In this document: piece after piece, positions 7,087 to 13,546 of the stretch | Layout of the letters: every line of letters begins with the position of its first letter | Numbering within the stretch: position 1 is the first letter of the stretch | Assembly: GCA_016938425.1 (NCBI GenBank) | Contig: JAFGUR010000064.1 | Location: 1 to 13,890, forward strand | Length of the DNA: 13,890 bases | Reading direction: 5' to 3' | DNA from: Fusobacteriaceae bacterium | GTDB lineage: Bacteria; Fusobacteriota; Fusobacteriia; Fusobacteriales; Fusobacteriaceae | The notes under the pieces: model-generated | Database searches by the model: none | Told to the model about the DNA's origin: nothing | Seen by the model: the letters and a program-made list of their open reading frames with translations, nothing else | Made by a program: the position numbers and the translations under genes

Positions 7087-7647
7087 ATGATAAGAAAGTT
7101 TATTTTTTTCTGGGGTTGGGTAGGAATAGCATTAATATCTTTGGCAGGAATAGCATTTAGCTTTTTTCATAGGGAAATAAACGTAGATATGAATAAAATT
7201 ATTTACACAAAAGAATTTGTTATAGGATTATTTGGAGTATCTTTTTTTTATTTACTTTTATTCATAGATAAAACTTTATGCTTATTTATCAGAGAAGAAA
7301 AAAATTTTATTATAGAGAATGAAACAGGAAAAGTTTTGATTTCTCCAGCCTCTATTAATTCTATAATTGTTAGAGCAATAGAAAATTATGGAGGAGTTAA
7401 AAATGTTAAAGTAGTACCTAGAAATAGTAAAAAAGGAATAAATATTGATATAAAACTTGAAGTAGAGTCAGAAATTAATTTGACTGAAAAATTGATGTTA
7501 ATGCAAAAAACAGTTAAAGAAGAAATAAAGGAAAAAATAAATTTAGAAGTAAATAGAATTGATATAAAAGCTGCAAAATTAATGCACAATAATGACGTAA
7601 AAGTCAAACCAAAATTCAGAGGTGAAGATGATGAGGTTGGACAATAA
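7087..7647 (+). CDS. amaP: AmaP, alkaline shock response membrane anchor protein
   Basis: The 186-residue protein has two N-terminal membrane helices (about 5-27 and 44-67), joined by a short loop, followed by a cytoplasmic domain of about 120 residues. It contains the conserved segment GKVLISPASINSIIVRAIENYGGVKNVKVV and later Asp23-like alternating strands and helices. This is the AmaP architecture; in Staphylococcus aureus AmaP localises Asp23 to the membrane. It follows the Asp23-family gene and overlaps the DUF2273 gene, as expected for this trio. Start: ATG with AGGAGG at 7073-7078. The assignment rests on architecture and context as well as sequence. Confidence 0.87.
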   Translation: MIRKFIFFWGWVGIALISLAGIAFSFFHREINVDMNKIIYTKEFVIGLFGVSFFYLLLFIDKTLCLFIREEKNFIIENETGKVLISPASINSIIVRAIENYGGVKNVKVVPRNSKKGINIDIKLEVESEINLTEKLMLMQKTVKEEIKEKINLEVNRIDIKAAKLMHNNDVKVKPKFRGEDDEVGQ

Positions 7648-7846
7648 AGATTTATTGGGATATTTTTTTGAGAGAAGAAAAAAAATATTTGGTGTTTCAA
7701 TAGGCCTATTATTGGGATTTATTTGGATTTTTAAAGGATTTGGCTCATTAATTGTCCTTGCATTATCTTTATATGTAGGCTATAATTATGAGGATATACT
7801 AAAAAAAATAAAAGATGTTATTGATAAGAGAATGAATAACGAATAG
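7631..7846 (+). CDS. DUF2273 small membrane protein
   Basis: This 71-residue protein has a hydrophobic central segment (about residues 17-50, FGVSIGLLLGFIWIFKGFGSLIVLALSLYVGYN split by a glycine-rich turn) and charged ends. It matches the small DUF2273 proteins encoded beside amaP and asp23 in Firmicutes; their function is unknown but they are thought to be part of the same membrane complex. The gene overlaps the end of amaP by 17 bases, which suggests translational coupling. ATG at 7631 is preferred because GAGGTG at 7619-7624 is six bases upstream; ATG at 7628 and GTG at 7622 are in-frame alternatives. Confidence 0.82.
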   Translation: MRLDNKDLLGYFFERRKKIFGVSIGLLLGFIWIFKGFGSLIVLALSLYVGYNYEDILKKIKDVIDKRMNNE

Positions 7847-7857
7847 AAAGGCTTATA

Positions 7858-8256
7858 ATGGGAAGAAGAGTAGCAAGAGAAGTAGTTTTTAAGTATTTAT
7901 TTGAGAAAGACATGAATAAAGAGTTGGGGTTTAATAGAGATTTCTATAGCAAAAGAGAGGATATCCTTGAACTTGAAGAAGCACAAGTTGGATATGTTTT
8001 AGATACAGTTGAAAATGTTTTGATAAATATTGAAAAAATTGATAAATATATTGAAGATAGTATTGAAGTTTGGAATTTTGAAAGGGTAGGCAGTGTTGAG
8101 AGAGCATTACTTAGATATGCAGTGTATGAAATTAAATTTAGTGATATAGGTGTAGAAATAATAATAAATGAAGCTGTTGAACTTGCAAAGAGATACGGAG
8201 AAGAAAAATCTAGTGAGTTTATTAATGGGGTATTGGCTAAAATAGCAAAAAAATAA
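7858..8256 (+). CDS. nusB: Transcription antitermination factor NusB
   Basis: NusB binds boxA RNA with NusE (ribosomal protein S10) and supports antitermination of rRNA transcription. The 132-residue all-helical protein opens GRRVAREVVFKYLFE, close to the family R-x-x-A-x-x-x-L-F-x pattern. It ends with VERALLRYAVYEIKF, INEAVELAKRYGEEKSSEFINGVLAKIA, the characteristic NusB C-terminal helices. Length is normal. It lies 11 bases after the DUF2273 gene with GAAAGG at 7846-7851, and its place after the acc genes and the Asp23-like gene mirrors B. subtilis. Confidence 0.96.
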   Translation: MGRRVAREVVFKYLFEKDMNKELGFNRDFYSKREDILELEEAQVGYVLDTVENVLINIEKIDKYIEDSIEVWNFERVGSVERALLRYAVYEIKFSDIGVEIIINEAVELAKRYGEEKSSEFINGVLAKIAKK

Positions 8257-8287
8257 TACAGATACTATAAAATACGAAGGTGATTTT

Positions 8288-10177
8288 ATGAAAAAACTTT
8301 TAATTTGTTTGAAGAATATTGAGCTAGTGCAAAAAGTTTTTGCAGAATTAAAAAATGATGAATTTTTTGTTGAAATATACGATAAAAATCAAGAATATAG
8401 TTCTGAAAAATTTGATTTAGTAATAGTTGATTCAGAATTTTTAAAAGAATTAGAAACTGTAATAAATAAACTAAAAAACAATACACCTATAGTAGCTGCT
8501 TTTGAAAAAGAAATTGTAACAAAAGATATAATTGAAACTTTCAAAAAAGGAGTTATTGATATTATTTATTTAAGAACTTCTAATTTGAAGCCTTTAGTTG
8601 ATTCTATACAACGATTTTTAAGTAAAGAAGAAAATTTGGAACTTGATAAATCAATTGTAAATAAATGGAATTTATTAAAAATTAATTCTGAGTTAAATAC
8701 AAGGAATACTTTTAAACTGAAAACAATTTTTGATGATATGATTTCTAATGGACTAACAAGTTTTATTTTTGATTTAACAGCATTAGGATATATGGAATCT
8801 GTTGGATTAGGAGAATTGGTTTATATAAAGAAAAAAGTAGAAGAAGTAAAAGGTGAAGTTAAATTTATAATATCATCTGCACGTATAAAAAAGCTTATAA
8901 CGATGGCGAACTTGGAAAAAGATTTTGAAATCTATGAAAAATTAGATGATTTTTTGATTGATGCTGAAACAAGAACAGGTTTAACAGTAGCAATTGTTGA
9001 TGATGCAAGATTTATGAGAACTCTTATTTCAACAGTATTGGAAGAAGAAGGATTTAAAACTCTTAGTTTTGGTAATCCTGTAGAAGCTTTGGAAATACTC
9101 AGGAAAAATCCAACAGATATAATTTTAGTAGATTATGAAATGCCTGAAATGAATGGATTAGAATTCATAGAAGCTTTTAATCCTAAAGAATGTCATGTGC
9201 CAACAATAATGTTAACAACAGAAACTGATGTAAATTTGGCAGTAAAAGCTATAAGATTAGGGGCTTCAGATTTTCTAAATAAACCATTTAAAAAAGATGA
9301 GTTAATTAGAATCATTAAAAAAGTAGATAAAGAAAATAGGTTAATTAAAGAAAATAAAAGGTTATTTGAACAAATTCAAATTAGGGAAAAAGAACTTAAA
9401 AGGAAAAATGATCAATTATTTGAATTGTATTCAAACTTAGAAGAAGAACTTAAAATGGCTTCGGAAATTCAAAAAAATATATTACCACAAGGTTATCCTG
9501 AGGTAGAAGGATTTGAGTTTGCAGTGAAATATCAGCCTAGTCAAGATATAGGTGGAGATTTTTATGATTTCATAGAACTACCAAATGGAAATCATGCAGT
9601 TGCTTTTGCTGATATATCAGGACATGGAATACCAGCTTCTTTACTTTCAACAATGTTTAAAGTTCATTTAATAACTTATTCAAAAAGTGAAGAAGATCCT
9701 GCTAAACTTTTAAAAATACTTAATGAAGAGGTAATTGAAAGTTTTCCTGATGGGAAATTTGTGAGTTTATTCTACTTTATATTAGATAAAAAAGATAGAA
9801 GTATTAAATATTGTAAGGCTGCTCAAGAGCCAGCTTTAATTCTTAAGAAATCAGGAGAAATTGTAGAGCTTTCTGATGAAGGTCAAGTTTTAGGACTTTT
9901 TTCAGAGAAGGATTTTCCAGGGGTTTTAAGATTTGAAACTCAAAAATTGGATTTAGAATCTGGGGATAAATTATTTTTGTATACAGATGGAATTAATGAA
10001 TCTCAAAATAAAAATGATGAGTTTTATGGAATTGATAGATTGAAAAATGCTCTTAAAGAATGTTTAAATGTTAGTCCAGAAGAAACATTGGCAAATGTGT
10101 ATGATGATTTAGTTAAGTTTTTAGATGGACTAGCTGTTTTAGATGACTTAACTTTAATGTGTATTGAAAAAAAATAA
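8288..10177 (+). CDS. Multidomain PP2C (SpoIIE/RsbU-type) phosphatase: degenerate receiver - STAS - receiver - coiled coil - PP2C
   Basis: The 629-residue cytoplasmic protein has four modules. Residues 1-112 look like a receiver without the acidic pair or the lysine. Residues 125-226 are a STAS anti-sigma-antagonist domain (FDLTALGYMESVGLG); S171 aligns with the phosphorylated S58 of SpoIIAA, with E170 replacing Asp. Residues 232-350 are an intact receiver: D238/D239, phospho-acceptor D282 in VDYEMP, T310, K332 in NKPF. A charged helix (345-396) leads to a PP2C phosphatase (397-629) with IGGDFYD (D424), ADISGHG (D442), YTDG (D567) and DDLT (D619/D620). It probably dephosphorylates a STAS protein, possibly its own STAS domain, when its receiver is phosphorylated. 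The cognate kinase, anti-sigma factor and histidine kinase are not in this window. GAAGG at 8276-8280 precedes the start; it is probably the last gene of the acc-nusB cluster. Confidence 0.9.
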   Translation: MKKLLICLKNIELVQKVFAELKNDEFFVEIYDKNQEYSSEKFDLVIVDSEFLKELETVINKLKNNTPIVAAFEKEIVTKDIIETFKKGVIDIIYLRTSNLKPLVDSIQRFLSKEENLELDKSIVNKWNLLKINSELNTRNTFKLKTIFDDMISNGLTSFIFDLTALGYMESVGLGELVYIKKKVEEVKGEVKFIISSARIKKLITMANLEKDFEIYEKLDDFLIDAETRTGLTVAIVDDARFMRTLISTVLEEEGFKTLSFGNPVEALEILRKNPTDIILVDYEMPEMNGLEFIEAFNPKECHVPTIMLTTETDVNLAVKAIRLGASDFLNKPFKKDELIRIIKKVDKENRLIKENKRLFEQIQIREKELKRKNDQLFELYSNLEEELKMASEIQKNILPQGYPEVEGFEFAVKYQPSQDIGGDFYDFIELPNGNHAVAFADISGHGIPASLLSTMFKVHLITYSKSEEDPAKLLKILNEEVIESFPDGKFVSLFYFILDKKDRSIKYCKAAQEPALILKKSGEIVELSDEGQVLGLFSEKDFPGVLRFETQKLDLESGDKLFLYTDGINESQNKNDEFYGIDRLKNALKECLNVSPEETLANVYDDLVKFLDGLAVLDDLTLMCIEKK

Positions 10178-10197
10178 AATTTATTATATTTAAATTC

Positions 10198-10222
10198 TTA
10201 ATGTAATAAGCATGAATCGAAA
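10198..10222 (+). repeat. 25-base intergenic motif, second copy of the one at 1188-1212
   Basis: This segment, starting TTAATGTAAT, matches 1188-1212 at 20 of 25 positions in the same orientation. Four of the five differences are transitions. Both copies lie 20 to 40 bases after a stop codon and upstream of T-rich sequence. It may be a diverged regulatory element or repeat; chance similarity of AT-rich DNA is possible. Confidence 0.3.
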
Positions 10223-10245
10223 CGTGATAGTCACTTTTTCTGTAG

Positions 10246-10274
10246 GGAGATTTTTTTGAATCTCCTTATTTTTT
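10246..10274 (+). terminator. Intrinsic terminator after the PP2C phosphatase gene
   Basis: GGAGATT (10246-10252), loop TTTTTG, AATCTCC (10259-10265), followed by TTATTTTTT. A weaker hairpin just upstream (GTGA-TAG-TCAC, 10224-10234, then TTTTT) may add to termination. This closes the acc-nusB-phosphatase cluster. Confidence 0.8.
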
Positions 10275-10312
10275 ATATTTTCAGGATATACTAATTTTAT
10301 TTATAAATGGAT

Positions 10313-10344
10313 TTAAAAAGGCGAGGGGAATCTCGCCTTTTTAA
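10313..10344. terminator. Strong bidirectional intrinsic terminator
   Basis: TTAAAAAGGCGAG (10313-10325), loop GGGAAT (10326-10331), CTCGCCTTTTTAA (10332-10344) is a perfect 13-bp stem with A-run and T-run on either side. It is the second terminator within about 70 bases on the same strand, giving tight insulation before the DeoR-family gene. No reading frame of note lies between the two. Confidence 0.88.
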
Positions 10345-10369
10345 GTTAAGTTATGAAAAAAATATACAG

Positions 10370-10394
10370 AATAAATTGAAAAAATCAATTTATT
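10370..10394. repeat. Perfect AT-rich inverted repeat upstream of the DeoR-family gene
   Basis: AATAAATTGA (10370-10379), spacer AAAAA, TCAATTTATT (10385-10394) is a perfect 10-bp dyad. With no T-run it is not a terminator. It could be an operator or only a chance AT-rich palindrome. Confidence 0.4.
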
Positions 10395-10413
10395 GTCTAC
10401 ATTAATGATTATA

Positions 10414-10433
10414 TTTCATTTTGTTTCGTTTGT
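10414..10433 (+). promoter_or_regulatory. Possible DeoR-family operator (5-bp direct repeats TTTCA/TTTTG/TTTCG/TTTGT)
   Basis: Four consecutive five-base units TTTCA, TTTTG, TTTCG, TTTGT end 10 bases upstream of the -35 of the DeoR-family promoter. DeoR-family regulators such as AgaR bind TTTCRTTTYRTTTY-type direct repeats, and this stretch fits that core at every position. Autoregulation is the natural reading. The match is from memory of the consensus, and the AT-rich background weakens it. Confidence 0.45.
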
Positions 10434-10443
10434 CAATAAAAAC

Positions 10444-10472
10444 TTGTAAAAAATAATTAAAAATAGTATAAT
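10444..10472 (+). promoter_or_regulatory. Sigma-70-type promoter of the DeoR-family gene
   Basis: TTGTAA (10444-10449), 17-base spacer, TATAAT (10467-10472), 22 bases before the preferred start codon. The two upstream terminators make an independent promoter necessary. Confidence 0.72.
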
Positions 10473-10494
10473 TAAAATAAAAATGGAGGTTTCT

Positions 10495-11271
10495 ATGTTT
10501 GCTGAAGAACGAAGAGAGTTAATTTTAAAAGAATTATTTGATAATAAAAAAGTAAATGTTATAGATTTGAGTAAAAAATTTTTAGTTAGTCAAGTTATAA
10601 TTCGAAAGGATTTGAAAGAACTTGAAAATTTAGATTTATTGGAGAGAACTCATGGTGGAGCCATAGAGAAAAGGAAATTAGCACATTATACAAATTTTGA
10701 TGATAGGAAAATAATAAATGAAAAAGAAAAACATAGAATAGCTAAAAAAGCATATGAGGTTGTTAAAGACGAAGATGTAATTGTTCTAGATGTTTCAACA
10801 ATTAACTTAATATTGGCAAAATTTTTATATGAATGTCCTAAAAAAATAACGGTAATAACAAATAGCCTAGAAATAATGCTTATTTTGTACAAAAGTAAAG
10901 AAATGAAACTAATTTTTTTAGGTGGAACTTTTGAAGTTCAAAACAAGGTATGTACAGGATTACTAACTGTTGAAAATATAAAAAGATTTAACCCTACTAA
11001 ATGCTTTCTTGGTACAGGTGGAATAAATTTGGAAAAAGGATTTATTAGTAATTACGAGGAAATAGACGGTGAAGTTAAAAGAGAATATATTAATTCTAGT
11101 AGAGAAGTATATCTTTTAGCTGAAAATCAAAAGTTTTATGAAGATGCACTTTTTAATTTTGCACATTTAAAAGATATAGATTTTATAATTACAGATAAAA
11201 AATTGGGAAAAGTTCAGTTGGAAAAGGTAGACGAGTATGGAATAGAATTACTACTTGTTGAAGAAAAGTGA
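10495..11271 (+). CDS. DeoR-family transcriptional regulator
   Basis: The 258-residue protein has the DeoR N-terminal helix-turn-helix (about 1-57): AEERRELILKELF, then VSQVIIRKDLKELE and the signature LLERTHGGA. The C-terminal sugar-phosphate sensor domain (about 75-235) follows, with VITNSLEI, LGGTFE, and FLGTGGI. The two effector-binding loops are unusual: family D-x-G-S/T-T reads DVSTIN, and family D-x-S-K reads AENQKF. The ligand may therefore not be a standard sugar phosphate, or the pocket has decayed. ATG at 10495 is chosen because GGAGG (10485-10489) lies five bases upstream and the protein then begins as DeoR members do; ATG at 10483 lies partly within that binding site. It is apparently monocistronic, with no sugar operon adjacent in the window. 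A role in bioB control is possible but unsupported. Confidence 0.92.
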   Translation: MFAEERRELILKELFDNKKVNVIDLSKKFLVSQVIIRKDLKELENLDLLERTHGGAIEKRKLAHYTNFDDRKIINEKEKHRIAKKAYEVVKDEDVIVLDVSTINLILAKFLYECPKKITVITNSLEIMLILYKSKEMKLIFLGGTFEVQNKVCTGLLTVENIKRFNPTKCFLGTGGINLEKGFISNYEEIDGEVKREYINSSREVYLLAENQKFYEDALFNFAHLKDIDFIITDKKLGKVQLEKVDEYGIELLLVEEK

Positions 11272-11320
11272 ATAAGCTTCATATAAAATCTTTAGTGTAA
11301 GGATGTTTGTATCTTTAGAG

Positions 11321-11349
11321 TTGAGAAAACCCTTTAAAAATGCTACAAT
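11321..11349 (+). promoter_or_regulatory. Promoter of the bioB-bioF operon
   Basis: TTGAGA (11321-11326), 17-base spacer, TACAAT (11344-11349), with TGC directly before the -10 making it an extended -10 promoter. It lies 43 bases before the bioB start. No BirA-type dyad (TTGTNAACC with its inverted copy) is seen around it. Confidence 0.7.
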
Positions 11350-11392
11350 ACTTAGATGGAGATTTTTGAATAAATAGGTGGAGGGTAAGGTT

Positions 11393-12370
11393 TTGAATAT
11401 TAAAAAATATATAAAAGAAGATATTACAAAGGATGAGGCATTAGAACTTTTTAAAATAAAAGGCTCAAAATTAATGGAGCTTTTTAGTGTGGCTAATGAA
11501 ATTAGAAGCATTTATTGTGGAAATGACTTAGATAGGTGTACGATTACAAATGCAAAATCAGGGTTATGCTCAGAAAATTGTAAATTTTGCGCACAATCTT
11601 CTTTTTATGATACAGGGATAGAAACTTATCCATTAAAAGATACAAGAAAACTTCATGAAGAGTATATAGGGGCAGATAAGGCTGGGTCTTCAAAATTTGG
11701 GATAGTAACAAGTGGAAGAGTTATAAAAAAAGGAACTAAAGATTTTGAAGATATAAAGAAGTTTATAGAAGAAGCAAATAATAAAGAAGAAAAAGTAGAT
11801 TTATGTGTATCTATTGGACTTTTAAATAAAGAAGAGTTATTGGAGCTTCAAAGTATTGGGTTAAAAAGAATACATAGTAACCTTCAAACCTCTGTAAATG
11901 CTTATAAAAAACTTGTGGCAGATACCCATGAAATACATGATAGGATAGAGACAATTAAACTTGCAAAAGAAATAGGATTAGATGTCTGTAGTGGAGGAAT
12001 TATAGGTTTAGGTGAAACATGGGAAGATAGGATTGATATGGCTTTTACATTGAAAGATTTGAACGTAGATTCCATACCAATAAATATACTAACACCAATA
12101 AAAGGAACTCCATTAGGAGAAATGGAACTTTTAGATATAGATGAGATACTGAAAACAATTGCAATATATAGAATTATTAATAAAAATAAAAATATAAGAA
12201 TTGCAGCTGGAAGGGAAACTAGATTAAAGGATTTTATGGGGATGGCTTTTATGGCAGGAGCCAATGGAATGTTAGTTGGAGGATATTTGACGACTAAAGG
12301 TAGAAGCCTTGAGGATGATGTGAAATTTGCAGATGATATAAAAAAACTTTGGGAACAATGTATAAACTAG
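11393..12370 (+). CDS. bioB: Biotin synthase BioB, probably Type II (altered auxiliary Fe-S cluster ligands)
   Basis: This radical SAM enzyme inserts sulfur into dethiobiotin, the last step of biotin synthesis. The 325 residues contain the SAM-cluster motif C59-x3-C63-x2-C66 in GLCSENCKFCAQS, and further BioB landmarks SIGLL, HSNLQTS, VCSGGIIGLGETWEDR and AAGRE. Against E. coli BioB, C128 and C188 align with C138 and C199, and R260 with R269. The first auxiliary [2Fe-2S] ligand C97 is G103 (KFGIVTSGR). Extra cysteines C42 and C49 lie just before the SAM motif. This fits the Type II BioB with a 4Fe-5S auxiliary cluster reported for obligate anaerobes. Start: TTG at 11393, eight bases after GGAGGG (11380-11385); GTG at 11378 lies in that region and is less likely. 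bioF follows at 12 bases. Confidence 0.92.
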   Translation: MNIKKYIKEDITKDEALELFKIKGSKLMELFSVANEIRSIYCGNDLDRCTITNAKSGLCSENCKFCAQSSFYDTGIETYPLKDTRKLHEEYIGADKAGSSKFGIVTSGRVIKKGTKDFEDIKKFIEEANNKEEKVDLCVSIGLLNKEELLELQSIGLKRIHSNLQTSVNAYKKLVADTHEIHDRIETIKLAKEIGLDVCSGGIIGLGETWEDRIDMAFTLKDLNVDSIPINILTPIKGTPLGEMELLDIDEILKTIAIYRIINKNKNIRIAAGRETRLKDFMGMAFMAGANGMLVGGYLTTKGRSLEDDVKFADDIKKLWEQCIN

Positions 12371-12382
12371 ATTGAGGTAAAA

Positions 12383-13534
12383 ATGGATTACAAGATAGAA
12401 TTAGAAAAATTAAAAGAAGCTTTCTTATATAGAGAAATAAAAAAAATCGAAAAACTTGAGGGGAAATATATTTTTTTTGAAGGAAAAAAGTATTTGGATT
12501 TCTCATCAAGTAATTATTTAGGATTAAGAGATGATAGAAGAATTATTGAAATTATGAAAAAAGCTCTTGATGAGTATGGCGTTGGAAGTGGAGCGAGTCG
12601 GTTAGTTGTAGGGACAGCTAAAGTTTTTGAAGAATTAGAAGAATATCTAGCAAAGCTAAAAAATAAAGATAAGGCACTTTTTTTTAATAGTGGTTATGAT
12701 TTAAATCTGGGTGTTATTTCAGCAATAGCTAATAAAGGTACATATGTATTTTGTGATAAGTTGAATCATGCGTCTATTTATGATGGAATAAGCTTGAGTA
12801 AGAGTAATTTAATTAGATACAAGCATAATGATATAAAGGATTTAGAGCGAAATTTAGAAAAATATAAAGGGGTAGAAGACAAGCTTTTAGTTACAGATAC
12901 TGTTTTTAGTATGGACGGAGATAAAGCAAAGTTAAAAGAAATAGTAAAGTTAAAAGATAAATATGGATTTAGAATTATGGTAGATGAAGCCCATGCAGGT
13001 GGAGTTTTAGGAGAAAATGGAATGGGACTTGTTGAAGCAGAAAATCTGTATGAAAGAATAGATATAATTATGGGAACTTTTTCAAAAGCATATGGGGGAC
13101 AAGGAGCTTATGTTGTTGGGGATAAAGATTTTATAGAATATCTTATAAACAAGACAAGAAGTTTAATTTATACAACATCTTTACCTCCATCAATAGTTGC
13201 TGGAAATTTAGAAGCATTGAAAATATCTATTAATGAAAAATTTAGAAAAGAAACTTTAAAAGAAAATAGTGAATACTTAAGGGAAACTTTAAATAAAGAA
13301 GGCTTTTTTATAGGAGAAAGCGAAACACAAATTATTCCAGTTATTTTTGATAGTAACGAAGAAGCTTTATTTTATTATGAAGAACTTCTAAAAAAAGGTA
13401 TATATTTACCTGCCATAAGAAAACCAACAGTTATGAAGGCAAGACTTAGAATAAGTCTAGGTTATAAGATTGAAAAAATAGATATAGATTATTTGATAAA
13501 TGCTTTAGTGGAAATAAAGAATACTTTAAATTGA
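12383..13534 (+). CDS. bioF: 8-amino-7-oxononanoate synthase BioF
   Basis: PLP enzyme of the alpha-oxoamine synthase family. It condenses pimeloyl thioester with L-alanine, with loss of CO2, in the first ring-forming stage of biotin synthesis. The 383 residues match the family length. Visible motifs are SSNYLGL, GVGSGASRLVVGT, FFNSGYDLNLG, H129 (NHASIYDG) that stacks on PLP, D201 and H204 in VDEAHAGG, and the PLP-lysine K235 in TFSKAYGG. The conserved TTSLPPS and LRISLG follow. Related KBL or 5-aminolevulinate synthase is excluded by the bioB neighbour, 12 bases upstream. ATG has GAGG at 12374-12377. bioA, bioD and pimelate genes are not in the window. Confidence 0.95.
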   Translation: MDYKIELEKLKEAFLYREIKKIEKLEGKYIFFEGKKYLDFSSSNYLGLRDDRRIIEIMKKALDEYGVGSGASRLVVGTAKVFEELEEYLAKLKNKDKALFFNSGYDLNLGVISAIANKGTYVFCDKLNHASIYDGISLSKSNLIRYKHNDIKDLERNLEKYKGVEDKLLVTDTVFSMDGDKAKLKEIVKLKDKYGFRIMVDEAHAGGVLGENGMGLVEAENLYERIDIIMGTFSKAYGGQGAYVVGDKDFIEYLINKTRSLIYTTSLPPSIVAGNLEALKISINEKFRKETLKENSEYLRETLNKEGFFIGESETQIIPVIFDSNEEALFYYEELLKKGIYLPAIRKPTVMKARLRISLGYKIEKIDIDYLINALVEIKNTLN

Positions 13535-13546
13535 GAAAGGTAAAAA

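Noticed and set aside
8786..8812. Loss of the STAS phosphorylation site in the phosphatase
   Set aside because: At first V172 seemed to replace the phosphoserine. Counting SpoIIAA shows that S58 is the first Ser after Asp, which aligns with S171, so the site is kept.
11272..11392. BirA operator or BioR box upstream of bioB
   Set aside because: No TTGTNAACC-type dyad or TTATMTATAA-like palindrome could be found by eye.
11378..11392. GTG start for bioB
   Set aside because: It lies at the ribosome binding site itself; TTG 11393 follows GGAGGG at good spacing and gives the more usual BioB N-terminus. The choice stays somewhat uncertain.
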